Shown: positions 22,502-32,858, numbered from the stretch's first letter. The stretch is 64,000 nucleotides of DNA from Amia ocellicauda (GCF_036373705.1 NC_089851.1:60683850-60747849), one strand, 5' to 3'. A program made the numbers and translations. The notes: generated from the sequence alone by a model not told the origin.

Positions 22502-22736
22502 TTCAGAGATGCGCTTCACAATGTGTTGGCTTCATGATTGTTCCATACCGATTTCTGGTCGGTTTAGAAAACTGGGCTCACGGTGAAAAGGGTCACATGC
22601 ATATGAGATGTTTGGGCAATGCGAGTTCTCGACTACAAATCCGAATTTCCGGGGTTTTCTCCTTGTCCTCATGCAATTCCAACGGCTTGACATTTGGGAG
22701 CTCGTCCAAAACCGACGTCAAACCATAAGCACTGCT

Positions 22737-22825
22737 TCCTTCGAGCCGGAATTGAACCAGCGACCTAAGGATGCCCGCTGCCTGAAACCTACAGTCCTCC
22801 GCTCTACCAACTGAGCTATCGAAGG
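22737..22825 (-). tRNA. tRNA-Tyr(GUA) with 16-nt intron, unit 4
   Basis: The gene itself is unchanged although flanking bases differ from units 1-3 (for example gcactgcttcc before it and gaagcttttc after it). Flanks diverging while the gene stays the same is compatible with selection on the tRNA. Confidence 0.95.
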
Positions 22826-24903
22826 GAAGCTTTTCACCACCTTCCCCTGGCAGTCTCAGTGGCCGTGCAAATTCAAGAAGCACCGTGGCTTGGCTCAGTG
22901 GTTTTCAACCCGTGTGCCTTGAGGACTACCCAATTGTGTCTTGAGATTTTTATCCCCTCAAAAATATTATGTCATTTCGTTAGGTCAATTTCATAAATCT
23001 TGTGTCAAATCAAACTTATTCAAATTTGTGAAAATGTTACATTTATTCATCACCTGTAGAAAGCGTTTCATAACTGAAATGTTGTGTTTGCCGGACTGAA
23101 CGCACACCTACACTGAGTTGCAGTGCTTTCAGTGGTACTGAAAGGCAATTGATGAAAGGGACAGATGGTGAATTCCTTTATATCTTGCACTCTGCTTGTC
23201 CTTTCTCTAAGTTGGACTGGTGAACGAAATCTATTTTATCAATATTATTCAATGTGTTTGTTCTTGCCCTTTTGGTAGGCTTATTTTTTTGATACTGTAA
23301 CGGAGATGGAGAGGCTGCACCGCCCCTCTCGATTAATATGCGGCCATCTCCGTAGGGGCTGCTGGGAGATAAGAGAAAGGACTGTAAAGAGTGAATTAAG
23401 GGCCTGTTCATTGTTATGTATTGATTGTGTACTGTACCGTTGTGTACTGTTGTTGGATGTCTCCTGTTCCTCTAAGTCTCATTTGGCTTTGCTTTCCCCC
23501 CTCTTTGATGAATAATCGGGCTCTAAATAGCCCCGGCGTTTCTCCTGCAGTTCTTCGTTCTTTCCACTGCTAGCGCTGCCTTTGTGAAGGCGGATGGTGC
23601 TTGTGAGAAGTCAACAGCGTGTCCACCGAAAAGGGTGTCTGACTCCTGGTTTTGGATCCGAAAGGGTTGATAACAAACTGAAACGATTACAATATGACAC
23701 TGCTTAGATTAACTGTTCATATGTATTGTGATCGTGCTCGGCTCAGGTGTGCATTCAGTCCGAACACAAAACATTTCGGTCGCGAAACGTCTAATCAAAT
23801 CGAATAAAACGGCGGGGATAGCATGTTTGATCCGTGTGCTATTGTTTTTCAACAATTGTAATGCCCTTTGTAACGTTTAACCACTTCATTGAATAGAGCT
23901 TGTTATAGGATATTGTGAACTCATGTTTGATCCGTGTGCTATTGTTTTTCAACAATTGTAATGCCCTTTGTAACGTTTAACCACTTCGTTGAATAGAGCT
24001 TGTTATAGGATATTGTGAACTGAACCTATTTCGCTGTGAATTTATATTTACTGCGAATAGTTTATTGTGTCTGGTCTTGGTCTGTCTGCACTAAATAAAT
24101 GATTTGTATCAAGTAATTATTTAGTTTGTCTGTCTACTTTTTTACCTAACCACTAAAGGTCACTCCTTGCACTTCACACATTTGCCCTTTTAATTACTCC
24201 CTTACTGACATACTTTAACATGCAATGTGCAATGTGTGATAATAGTTTTAGCACCCTGTTGCCATTCAGGTGAGACAATACCTAGTAAATCCTTATTTTT
24301 TTTCATGTTGGTGCGCCGCGAAGGTTTTTGGTCTCAGCAAAGTGTGCGGTGGCATTACAACGCTTGGGAACCACTGGCTTGGCTTGTTGGGCATCCAGGT
24401 ATGCACTGAGATTACGATCGGCACGATGATTGTCGTTCTCAGGAGAATTGTGTTTCTTTGCTGATCACGTTCTCTGTCGCTTTTTACACAGTTCTTACAA
24501 GTGGCACATTGGGGATGAGGAGCAGGGCATGCTGACACGCATAGCTGTGGACTTCTGCATGGCACGGGGCCACAGGTCATTCCAAGTATTTCAAGACGCC
24601 AGCAAATGTGTGGACACATTGTGTAGGTTGTGTTGGCCCAACCCTCACAGATTGTGCCAAGTCAAGTAGAGATGCATGTTGTCCTGTTCTAAAGTGACAC
24701 GTCGTCAACAGCAAAAACATCTCTCACAGTTCCTGGCTTGACTTGCCTCTGGAAGACAACACTTGCCCAGGCTGGATATTTGCCGAAAGAAGCAAAGAGG
24801 ACAGGACACCTTTCCTAGCCGCAACTGCATATCTCATTGTCACCAGGAAGGCCGTCCAGGCTTTTCAACGCCATGGCCCTCGGTCAACATGGTCTCAAAA
24901 CAG

Positions 24904-24976
24904 TGCCTGAACAGGGACTGGAACCCTGGACCCTCAGATTAAAAGTCTGATGCTCTACCGGCTGAGCTACCCGGGC
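24904..24976 (-). tRNA. tRNA-Lys(UUU), unit 4
   Basis: Matches the unit 1 version at the variable loop (CTGAGGG), with the same acceptor mismatch and terminator. Confidence 0.85.
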
Positions 24977-25211
24977 TTCAGAGATGCGCTTCACAATGTG
25001 TTGGCTTCATGATTGTTCCATACCGATTTCTGGTCGGTTTAGAAAACTGGGCTCACGGTGAAAAGGGTCACATGCATATGAGATGTTTGGGCAATGCGAG
25101 TTCTCGACTACAAATCCGAATTTCCGGGGTTTTCTCCTTGTCCTCATGCAATTCCAACGGCTTGACATTTGGGAGCTCGTCCAAAACCGACGTCAAACCA
25201 TAAGCACTGCT

Positions 25212-25300
25212 TCCTTCGAGCCGGAATTGAACCAGCGACCTAAGGATGCCCGCTGCCTGAAACCTACAGTCCTCCGCTCTACCAACTGAGCTATCGAAGG
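25212..25300 (-). tRNA. tRNA-Tyr(GUA) with 16-nt intron, unit 5
   Basis: Same gene in the last, partial unit. The downstream part of this unit, where a tRNA-Lys would lie, is missing. Confidence 0.95.
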
Positions 25301-27053
25301 GAAGCCTTTCACCACCTTCCCCTGGCAGTCTCAGTGGCCGTGCAAATTCAAGAAGCACCGTGGCTTGGCTCAGTGGTTTTCAACCCGTGTGCCTTGAGGA
25401 CTACCCAATTGTGTCTTGAGATTTTTATCCCCTCAAAAATATTATGTCATTTCGTTAGGTCAACTTCATAAATCTTGTGTCAAATCAAACTTATTCAAAT
25501 TTGTGAAAATGTTACATTTATTCATCACCTGTAGAAAGCGTTTCATAACTGAAATGTTGTGTTTGCCGGACTGAACGCACACCTACACTGAGTTGCAGTG
25601 CTTTCAGTGGTACTGAAAGGCAATTGATGAAAGGGACAGATGGTGAATTCCTTTATATCTTGCACTCTGCTTGTCCTTTCTCTAAGTTGGACTGGTGAAC
25701 GAAATCTATTTTATCAATATTATTCAATGTGTTTGTTCTTGCCCTTTTGGTAGGCTTATTTTTTTGATACTGTAACGGAGATGGAGAGGCTGCACCGCCC
25801 CTCTCGATTAATATGCGGCCATCTCCGTAGGGGCTGCTGGGAGATAAGAGAAAGGACTGTAAAGAGTGAATTAAGGGCCTGTTCATTGTTATGTATTGAT
25901 TGTGTACTGTACCGTTGTGTACTGTTGTTGGATGTCTCCTGTTCCTCTAAGTCTCATTTGGCTTTGCTTTCCCCCCTCTTTGATGAATAATCGGGCTCTA
26001 AATAGCCCCGGCGTTTCTCCTGCAGTTCTTCGTTCTTTCCACTGCTAGCGCTGCCTTTGTGAAGGCGGATGGTGCTTGTGAGAAGTCAACAGCGTGTCCA
26101 CCGAAAAGGGTGTCTGACTCCTGGTTTTGGATCCGAAAGGGTTGATAACAAACTGAAACGATTACAATATGACACTGCTTAGATTAACTGTTCATATGTA
26201 TTGTGATCGTGCTCGGCTCAGGTGTGCATTCAGTCCGAACACAAAACATTTCGGTCGCGAAACGTCTAATCAAATCGAATAAAACGGCGGGGATAGCATG
26301 TTTGATCCGTGTGCTATTGTTTTTCAACAATTGTAATGCCCTTTGTAACGTTTAACCACTTCATTGAATAGAGCTTGTTATAGGATATTGTGAACTCATG
26401 TTTGATCCGTGTGCTATTGTTTTTCAACAATTGTAATGCCCTTTGTAACGTTTAACCACTTCGTTGAATAGAGCTTGTTATAGGATATTGTGAACTGAAC
26501 CTATTTCGCTGTGAATTTATATTTACTGCGAATAGTTTATTGTGTCTGGTCTTGATCTGTCTGCACTAAATAAATGATTTGTATCAAGTAATTATTTAGT
26601 TTGTCTGTCTACTTTTTTACCTAACCACTAAAGGTCACTCCTTGCATTTCACACATTTGCCCTTTTAATTACTCCCTTACTGACAAACTTTAACATGCAA
26701 TGTGCAATGTGTGATAATAGTTTTAGCACCCTTTGCCATTCAGGTGAGACAATACCTAGTAAATCCTTATTTTTTTTCATGTTGGTGCACCGCAAAGGTT
26801 TTTGGTCTCAGCAAAGTGTGCGGTGGCATTACAATGCTTGGGAACCACTGGCTTGGCTTGTTTGGCATCCAGGTATGCACTGAGATTACGATCGGCACGA
26901 TGATTGTCGTTCTCAGGAGAATTGTGTTTCTTTGCTGATCACGTTCTCTGTCGCTTTTTACACAGTTCTTACAAGTGGCACATTGGGGATGAGGAGCAGG
27001 GCATGCTGACACGCATAGCTGTGGACTTCTGCATGGCATGGGGCCACAGGTCA

Positions 27054-27084
27054 TTAGGGTTAGGGTTAGGGTTAGGGTTAGGTT
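27054..27084 (+). repeat. Interstitial telomere repeat (TTAGGG)5, at array end
   Basis: About five TTAGGG repeats follow directly on the point where the fifth tandem unit breaks off (gtcat|TTAGGG). The G-rich strand runs rightwards, the orientation expected if a chromosome end had once lain to the right of this point. Confidence 0.95.
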
Positions 27085-27557
27085 TAAAAAAATAGGTTAT
27101 TGAGGTTGTCAGGTGAATCAAACCTTTGGTTCCTCTGACATCCTCAAGTGCACTGGCACTCACAGGTGTTGAGGCTATTGTTGTGTCCTTAAAAGATGCA
27201 TCCGAAAGTATTCGTTCTATAGTCTGTTTTGTTAAGGTAATTCAGTGGGATGAGATGTGGTGTAATTGAATGATGTGAAGTTTGTATGTACAAGAATACG
27301 TCTTAAAAGTAAGGGGAATGTATGGAATTGGGATTAAAATTTAATTATAGAGTCTGGAAGTCTATTACCTAGGTTTTTAAGGGAGTCTGGGTTTTGTTTT
27401 GGGGGGGAAATAAGTTATGGGGAATAAATTTAAGGCTAAGTTGTGAAATTGATTTATGGGGATAGGATTGAGGGTTACATTTGAATAATGGTTAGGTTTA
27501 GGGATTGGGTTTAGAGGTTGGTTTGAGTGCCTAGTTAAATTGTGGGCTAATTATATT
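27085..27557. other. G/T-rich spacer between telomere repeats
   Basis: No gene is seen. The second half contains degenerate telomere-like words (ggttaggtttagggattggg, ggttggtttgag), as if built from decayed telomere or subtelomere sequence. Confidence 0.5.
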
Positions 27558-27611
27558 TTAGGGTTAGGGTTAGGGTTAGGGGTTAGAGGTTAGGGTTAGG
27601 GTTAGGGTTAG
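27558..27611 (+). repeat. Second interstitial telomere repeat block
   Basis: About eight TTAGGG-type units with two variant ones (ttagggg, ttagagg), in the same orientation as the first block. It runs straight into the first copy of the 138-bp minisatellite. Confidence 0.95.
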
Positions 27612-28836
27612 GATCACGGACCACTGTCAATCAGGTGCTTGCCTTGCCGTCCATCCATCTATCTATCTATCTATCTATGACTCTTGATATCTAACTCTCT
27701 TGCTTGCTATCGCTCCCCCAATGGTCAGTAGCATAGTAGCATAACAGCAGATCACGGACCACTGTCAATCAGATGCTTGCCTTGCCATCCATCCATCCAT
27801 TCATCTATCTATGACTCTCGATATCTAACTCTCTTGCTTGCTATCGCTCCCCCAATGGTCAGTAGCATTGTAGCATAACAGCTGATCACGGACCACTGTC
27901 AATCAGATGCTTGCCTTGCCGTCCATCCATCCATCTATCTATCTATCTATCTATCTATGACTCTCGATATCTAACTCTCTTGCTTGCTATCGCTCCCCCA
28001 ATGGTCAGTAGCATAACAGCAGATCACGGACCACTGTCAATCAGATGCTTGCCTTGCCGTCCATCCATCCATCCATCTATCTATCTATGACTCTTGATAT
28101 CTAACTCTCTTGCTTGCTATCGCTCCCCCAATGGTCAGTAGCATAGTAGCATAACAGCAGATCACGGACCACTGTCAATCAGATGCTTGCCTTGCCGTCC
28201 ATCCATCCATCTATCTATCTATCTATCTATGACTCTCGATATCTAACTCTCTTGCTTGCTATCGCTCCCCCAATGGTCAGTAGCATAGTAGCATAACAGC
28301 AGATCAAGAACCACTGTCAATCAGATGCTTGCCTTGCCGTCCATCCATCCATCTATCTATCTATCTATGACTCTCGATATCTAACTCTCTTGCTTGCTAT
28401 CGCTTCCCCAATGGTCAGTAGCATTGTAGCATAACAGCAGATCATGGACCACTGTCAATCAGATGCTTGCCTTGCCGTCCATCCATCTATCTATCTATGT
28501 ATCTATGTCTCTCGATATCTAACTCTCTTGCTTGCTATCGCTCCCCCAATGGTCAGTAGCATAGTAGCATAACAGCAGATCACGGACCACTGTCAATCAG
28601 ATGCTTGCCTTGCCGTCCATCCATCTATCTATCTATCTATTTATGACTCTTGATATCTAACTCTCTTGCTTGCTATCGCTCCCCCAATGGTCAGTAGCAT
28701 AGTAGCATAACAGCAGATCACGGACCACTGTCAATCAGATGCTTGCCTTGCCATCCATCCATCTATCTATCTATCTATCTATCTATGACTCTTGATATCT
28801 AACTCTCTTGCTTGCTATCGCTCCCCCAATGGTCAC
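27612..28836. repeat. Minisatellite block 1, about 138-bp unit, nine copies
   Basis: Copies start at gatcacggaccactgtc at 27612, 27750, 27884, 28022, 28160, 28302, 28440, 28578 and 28716. Each unit holds a variable (CCAT)n(CTAT)n tract followed by a constant part (gactctcgatatctaactc). Length differences come from the tetranucleotide tract. No coding role. Confidence 0.97.
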
Positions 28837-28935
28837 GTATGTTGCATTCAACGACAAAGAAAATCGTGTGCTGGAAATGATTTTTGGCAACTGTGAAGGA
28901 ACTGCACGACTGCAGCAACCACAACACCTCTGTCT

Positions 28936-29009
28936 GTCTCTGTGGCGCAATCGGTCAGCGCGTTCGGCTGTTAACTGAAAGGATGGTGGTTCGAAACCAC
29001 CCAGGGATG
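28936..29009 (+). tRNA. tRNA-Asn(GUU)
   Basis: Starts GTCTCTGTGGCGCAATCGG and has the loop CTGTTAA (anticodon GTT); 74 nt. The acceptor pairs as GTCTCTG with CAGGGAT, with a G-U at the first pair instead of the usual G-C. The B box GGTTCGAAACC is near consensus. TTTT follows at 29016-29019. Probably a gene, slightly diverged. Confidence 0.88.
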
Positions 29010-29015
29010 GCCCAC

Positions 29016-29019
29016 TTTT
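29016..29019 (+). terminator. Pol III terminator of tRNA-Asn
   Basis: TTTT seven bases after the tRNA-Asn 3' end. Confidence 0.65.
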
Positions 29020-29173
29020 CCCCCCGCCCCTTGTTATTGTTTCTACTTCTGGCGGTCAGCTTGCCAGACTGCGTCTACAATAACCTTAAGCTGCTTGCTG
29101 CGGACGGCAATCTTGCAAAAATGTATTGAGCGTTTAGAAACTTCCTTTCCATTGCCTAGGCCAACATAAACCA

Positions 29174-29247
29174 TGGCACTGCTGGAAGTCGAACCCAGGG
29201 TTTCCTGTTTACAAGACAGGCGCTTTGACCAACTAAGCCACGGTGCC
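29174..29247 (-). tRNA. tRNA-Thr(UGU)
   Basis: The minus strand starts GGCACCGTGGCTTAGTTGG and has the anticodon arm CCTGTCTTGTAAACAGG (anticodon TGT); 74 nt. The body matches vertebrate tRNA-Thr with a GGTTCGACTTC B box. No TTTT follows closely, only TTT, so termination may be weak. It faces the tRNA-Asn, 164 bp away. Confidence 0.85.
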
Positions 29248-29288
29248 AGGACTCTCCCATTCCCCAGTGCCTACACTCAGGTGTAAGG

Positions 29289-29346
29289 AACAAAACAAAA
29301 CAAAACAAAACAAAACAAAACAAAACAAAACAAAACAAAACAAAAT
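29289..29346. repeat. (CAAAA)n microsatellite
   Basis: About eleven repeats of a five-base unit. It explains the Lys-Gln-Asn and Phe-Cys-Val open frames crossing it. Confidence 0.97.
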
Positions 29347-29642
29347 CTGGATGCAGGCTGCAACAAAGGAAGCACACAGAGGTGAAAACGTAAGGTTGAC
29401 GGGAGCAACAAGCTCCCTGTTGCGACTGTCCAGGGGCGGCAATGGGAATTGGATGTTGGCCGTTAGGTGCGCGTAGCGCGTGTCCTTTGGGTTCTGGTTC
29501 TTCTTTACAAACCGGCGTCTGTCCAGTTGGCTTTCCGGTTCATTACGTCCTCTGATGGCTTTACGATAAGCCTATCTTGCTAAAACTGATGGTCGACAAA
29601 GTGGAAGCACAAGCTTCGCAAGGAGCACAGAAAGCCCGCCTA

Positions 29643-29716
29643 AGGCAACACTGGGATTTGAACCCAGGACCTCCTGTTTACTAGACAGGCGCTTTAACCA
29701 ACTAAGCCTCGGCGCC
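29643..29716 (-). tRNA. tRNA-Thr(AGU)
   Basis: The minus strand starts GGCGCCGAGGCTTAGTTGG and has the loop CTAGTAA (anticodon AGT); 74 nt. Differences from the common vertebrate form are few (TGTTGCC instead of CGGTGCC at the 3' acceptor side, giving weak pairs). Downstream there is only TTT, so expression is uncertain. Confidence 0.82.
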
Positions 29717-29755
29717 AAATCTGCAGCTGCTGCTGCTGATAGTAGCATAACAGCA

Positions 29756-30586
29756 GATCACGGACCGCTGTCAATCAGGTGCTTGCCTTGCCGTCCATCC
29801 ATCCATCCATCTATCTATCTATCTATGACTCTCGATATCTAACTCTCTTGCTTGCTATCGCTCCCCCTATGGTCAATAGCATTGTAGCATAACAGCAGAT
29901 CACGGACCACTGTCAATCAGATGCTTGCCTAGCCGTCCATCCATCCATCTATCTATCTATCTATCTATGACTCTCGATATCTAACTCTCTTGCTTGCTAT
30001 CGCTCCCCCAATGGTCAGTAGCATAGTAGCATAACAGCAGATCACGGACCACTGTCAATCAGATGCTTGCCTTGCCGTCCATCCATCCATCCATCTATCT
30101 ATCTATCTATCAATGACTCTCGATATCTAACTCTCTTGCTTGCTATCGCTCCCCCAATGGTCAGTAGCATAGTAGCATAACAGCAGATCACGGACCACTG
30201 TCAATCAGATGCTTGCCTTGCCGTCCATCCATCCATCCATCTATCTATCTATCTATCAATGACTCTCGATATCTAACTCTCTTGCTTGCTATCGCTCCCC
30301 CAATGGTCAGTAGCATAGTAGCATAACAGCAGATCACGGACCACTGTCAATCAGATGCTTGCCTTGCCGTCCATACATCTATCTATCTATCTATCTATGA
30401 CTCTTGATATCTAACTCTCTTGCTTGCTATCGCTCCCCCAATGGTCAGTAGCATAGTAGCATAACAGCAGATCACGGACCACTGTCAATCAGATGCTTGC
30501 CTTGCCCTCCATCCATCCACCTACTAGCTATCTATCTATGACTCTTGATATCTAACTCTCTTGCTTGCTATTGCTCTCCCAATGGT
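29756..30586. repeat. Minisatellite block 2, same unit, six copies
   Basis: Same unit as block 1. Copies start at 29756, 29898, 30040, 30186, 30332 and 30470. The block again ends at caatggtcacgtatgttgc, the same junction as block 1, so block and tRNA segment were duplicated together. Confidence 0.97.
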
Positions 30587-30688
30587 CACGTATGTTGCAT
30601 TCAACGACAAAGAAAATTGTGTGCTGGAAATGATTTCTGGCAACTGTGAAGGAACTGCACGACTGCAGCAACCACAACACCTCTGTCT

Positions 30689-30755
30689 CTCTCTGTGGCG
30701 CAATCGTGTTTGGCTGTTAACCGAAAGGATGGTGGTTCGAATCCACCCAGGGACG
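30689..30755 (+). pseudogene. tRNA-Asn(GUU) pseudogene
   Basis: Second copy of the tRNA-Asn. The D arm has lost seven bases (caatcgtgttt where the intact copy has caatcggtcagcgcgttc), leaving 67 nt. Anticodon arm and T arm are sound. The D-loop A box is destroyed, so transcription and folding are doubtful. Confidence 0.85.
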
Positions 30756-30919
30756 GCCCACTTTTCCCCCCGCCCCTTGTTATTGTTTCTACTTCTGGCG
30801 GTCAGCTTGCCAGACTGCGGCTACAGTAACCTTAAGCTGCTTGCTGCGGACGGCCATCTTGCAAAAATTTATTGAGCGTTTAGAAACTTCCTTTCCATTG
30901 CCTAGGCCACCATAAACCA

Positions 30920-30993
30920 AGGCACTGCTGGGCGTCGAACCCTGGGTTTCCTGTTTACAAGGCAAGCACTTTGACCAACTAAGCCACGGTGCC
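30920..30993 (-). tRNA. tRNA-Thr(UGU), diverged copy
   Basis: Duplicate of the 29174-29247 gene. The anticodon stem is now CTTGC against ACAGG, with one mismatch and one G-U pair. The T loop keeps GGTTCGAC. It may be a pseudogene. The (CAAAA)n run and the tRNA-Thr(AGU) of the first segment are not repeated here. Confidence 0.65.
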
Positions 30994-31049
30994 AGGACTC
31001 TCCCATTCTCCAGTACCTACACCCAGGCGTAAGAAACAAAACAACTGCT

Positions 31050-31573
31050 TGAGGCAGACCCTCACCTGATCACCACATGTGGTTACACTTTAAGAAGGGG
31101 TGAGTTTAAGGTCATCGGTAACATCACAAAGGTTGGCAGCATTTTACATGAATATGTAAAGTAAAAAACACACACTACATGTAAATAAGCCATACTACTT
31201 GTTTAGTGTATGTAAGCTCGTTCTGTAATCATACATCATCCATACTAGTATTTAATAATTGAATTAACTATACACAACCTACTTGGTTAATTCACTCTTG
31301 TTACCGTGTAATTACAGTGCAAGTAAATTGTAATAATTGTAGCGTTGTATATTGGGCCACATTTTACATGTAACTATATATTTCATATTTGTCCAATTAA
31401 TGTACATTTGTCTTTGTTTTTTTTAGCTGGTACCAAAACATTGGTCTCTGGAACTAAAAGGTCGGAAATTGGAAGAACTATTAATGACAAATGAATGACC
31501 GCTGATACAAGTAAATAGTGTTTCCTCAAATCTAAAGTGAGACCTTTTTGAATGAATCTGTAATACATGCCCT
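31050..31573. other. Unassigned; MITE-like start
   Basis: From 31079 the sequence GGTTACACTTTAAGAAGGGG resembles the start of common short non-autonomous DNA elements in fish. No matching inverted end was found. The rest (to 31573) is AT-rich with no gene. Confidence 0.3.
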
Positions 31574-31576
31574 ATA

Positions 31577-32735
31577 CACTCACCTAAAGGATTATTAGGA
31601 ACACCTGTTCAATTTCTCATTAATGCAATTATCTAACCAACCAATCACATGGCAGTTGCTTCAATGCATTTAGGGGTGTGGTCCTGGTCAAGACAATCTC
31701 CTGAACTCCAAACTGAATGTCTGAATGGGAAAGAAAGGTGATTTGAGCAATTTTGAGCGTGGCATGGTTGTTGGTGCCAGACGGGCTGGTCTGAGTATTT
31801 CACAATCTGCTCAGTTACTGGGATTTTCGCGCACAACCATTTCTAGGGTTTACAAAGAATGGTGTGAAAAGGGAAAAACATCCAGTATGCGGCAGTCCTG
31901 TGGGCGAAAATGCCTTGTTGATGCTAGAGGTCAGAGGAGAATGGGCCGACTGATTCAAGCTGATAGAAGAGCAACTTTGACTGAAATAACCACTCGTTAC
32001 AACCGAGGTATGCAGCAAAGCATTTGTGAAGCCACAACACGTACAACCTTGAGGCGGATGGGCTACAACAGCAGAAGACCCCACCGGGTACCACTCATCT
32101 CCACTACAAATAGGAAAAAGAGGCTACAATTTGCACAAGCCTGGTCTGATGAGTCTCGATTTCTGTTGAGACAGTCAGAAAGTAGAGTCAGAATTTGGCG
32201 TAAACAGAATGAGAACATGGATCCATCATGCCTTGTTACCACTGTGCAGGCTGGTGGTGGTGGTGTAATGGTGTGGGGGATGTTTTCTTGGCACACTTTA
32301 TGCCCCTTATTGCCAATTGGGCATCGTTTAAATACCACGGCCTACCTGAGCATTGTTTCTGACCATGTCCATCCCTTTATGACCACCATGTACCCATCCT
32401 CTGATGGCTACTTCCAGCAGGATAATGCACCATGTCACAAAGGTCGAATCATTTCAAATTGGTTTCTTGAACATGACAATGAGTTCACTGTACTAAACTG
32501 GACCCCACAGTTACCAGATCTCAGCCCAATAGAGCATCTTTGGGATGTGGTGGAACGGGAGCTTTGTGCCCTGGATGTGCATCCCACAAATCTCCATCAA
32601 TTGCAAGATGCTATCCTATCAATATGGGCCAACATTTCTAAAGAATGCTTTCAGCACCTTGTTGAATCAATGCCACGTAGAATTAAGGCAGTTCTGAAGG
32701 CAAAAGGGGGTCAAACACCAAGTGAGTACCAAGTG
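31577..32735 (+). mobile_element. Tc1/mariner transposon, DD36E type
   Basis: The left terminal repeat CACTCACCTAAAGGATTATT follows a TA dinucleotide at 31575-31576. A transposase frame fills most of the element. The expected right terminal repeat (its inverse) is missing; after the ORF's usual end only gtgagtac around 32720 recalls the terminal bases, so an internal loss of the right end is likely. It can at best be moved in trans with difficulty. Confidence 0.85.
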
Positions 32736-32858
32736 AAATCTATTAAAGTATTGAAGTATCCCAATGTTATAAGTTACACTTCATGTATACATGTGTTTGG
32801 AAGTTTATCCAAATATATTCTACCAGTATATTTAGAATGCAACATTTTTGCAGTCTAA
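31725..32858 (+). CDS. Tc1/mariner transposase, DD36E, one long open frame
   Basis: A cut-and-paste transposase acting in the nucleus. The N-terminal helix-turn-helix DNA-binding part (LSNFERGMVVGARRAG, then QSAQLLGFSRTTISRVYKEW) is followed by the catalytic domain: WSDESR (first D), YFQQDNAPCHK (second D) and LSPIEHLWD (E). I count 36 residues between the second D and the E, as in the DD36E group called Incomer, not the DD34E of classic Tc1. Just before WSDESR about a dozen residues usual in relatives are missing in frame (QAWSDES), next to the active site. The frame runs some 45 codons beyond the usual end (KAVLKAKGG) into flanking DNA. Start chosen at MGKKGDLSNFERG. Probably inactive. Confidence 0.85.
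   Translation: MGKKGDLSNFERGMVVGARRAGLSISQSAQLLGFSRTTISRVYKEWCEKGKTSSMRQSCGRKCLVDARGQRRMGRLIQADRRATLTEITTRYNRGMQQSICEATTRTTLRRMGYNSRRPHRVPLISTTNRKKRLQFAQAWSDESRFLLRQSESRVRIWRKQNENMDPSCLVTTVQAGGGGVMVWGMFSWHTLCPLLPIGHRLNTTAYLSIVSDHVHPFMTTMYPSSDGYFQQDNAPCHKGRIISNWFLEHDNEFTVLNWTPQLPDLSPIEHLWDVVERELCALDVHPTNLHQLQDAILSIWANISKECFQHLVESMPRRIKAVLKAKGGQTPSEYQVKSIKVLKYPNVISYTSCIHVFGSLSKYILPVYLECNIFAV

Larger units (their letters stand above)
15148..27055. repeat. Tandem array of a 2,475-bp unit, 4.8 copies
   Basis: Direct head-to-tail copies start at 15148, 17623, 20098, 22573 and 25048, spaced exactly 2,475 bp. The last is cut after 2,008 bp. Copies 1-3 are almost identical; copies 4-5 share many differences from 1-3 (for example attccaac for atttcaac, and ggagaggctgcac for ggagaagcagcac). 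Each unit carries a tRNA-Tyr, an LTR-like stretch and a 100-bp tandem duplication; complete units add a tRNA-Lys. Open frames of 60-122 codons recur in every unit but show no domain, and those near the tRNA-Tyr read through it. They are not called as genes. Confidence 0.97.

Noticed and set aside
15168-25358. Recurrent 96-codon minus-strand and 68-codon plus-strand frames in each tandem unit
   Set aside because: They read through the tRNA-Tyr gene and its flanks and repeat only because the unit repeats; no domain is seen.
27612-30586. Regularly spaced repeats resembling a CRISPR array
   Set aside because: The constant part is over 100 bp, the variable part is a CCAT/CTAT microsatellite, and the context is vertebrate; it is a minisatellite.
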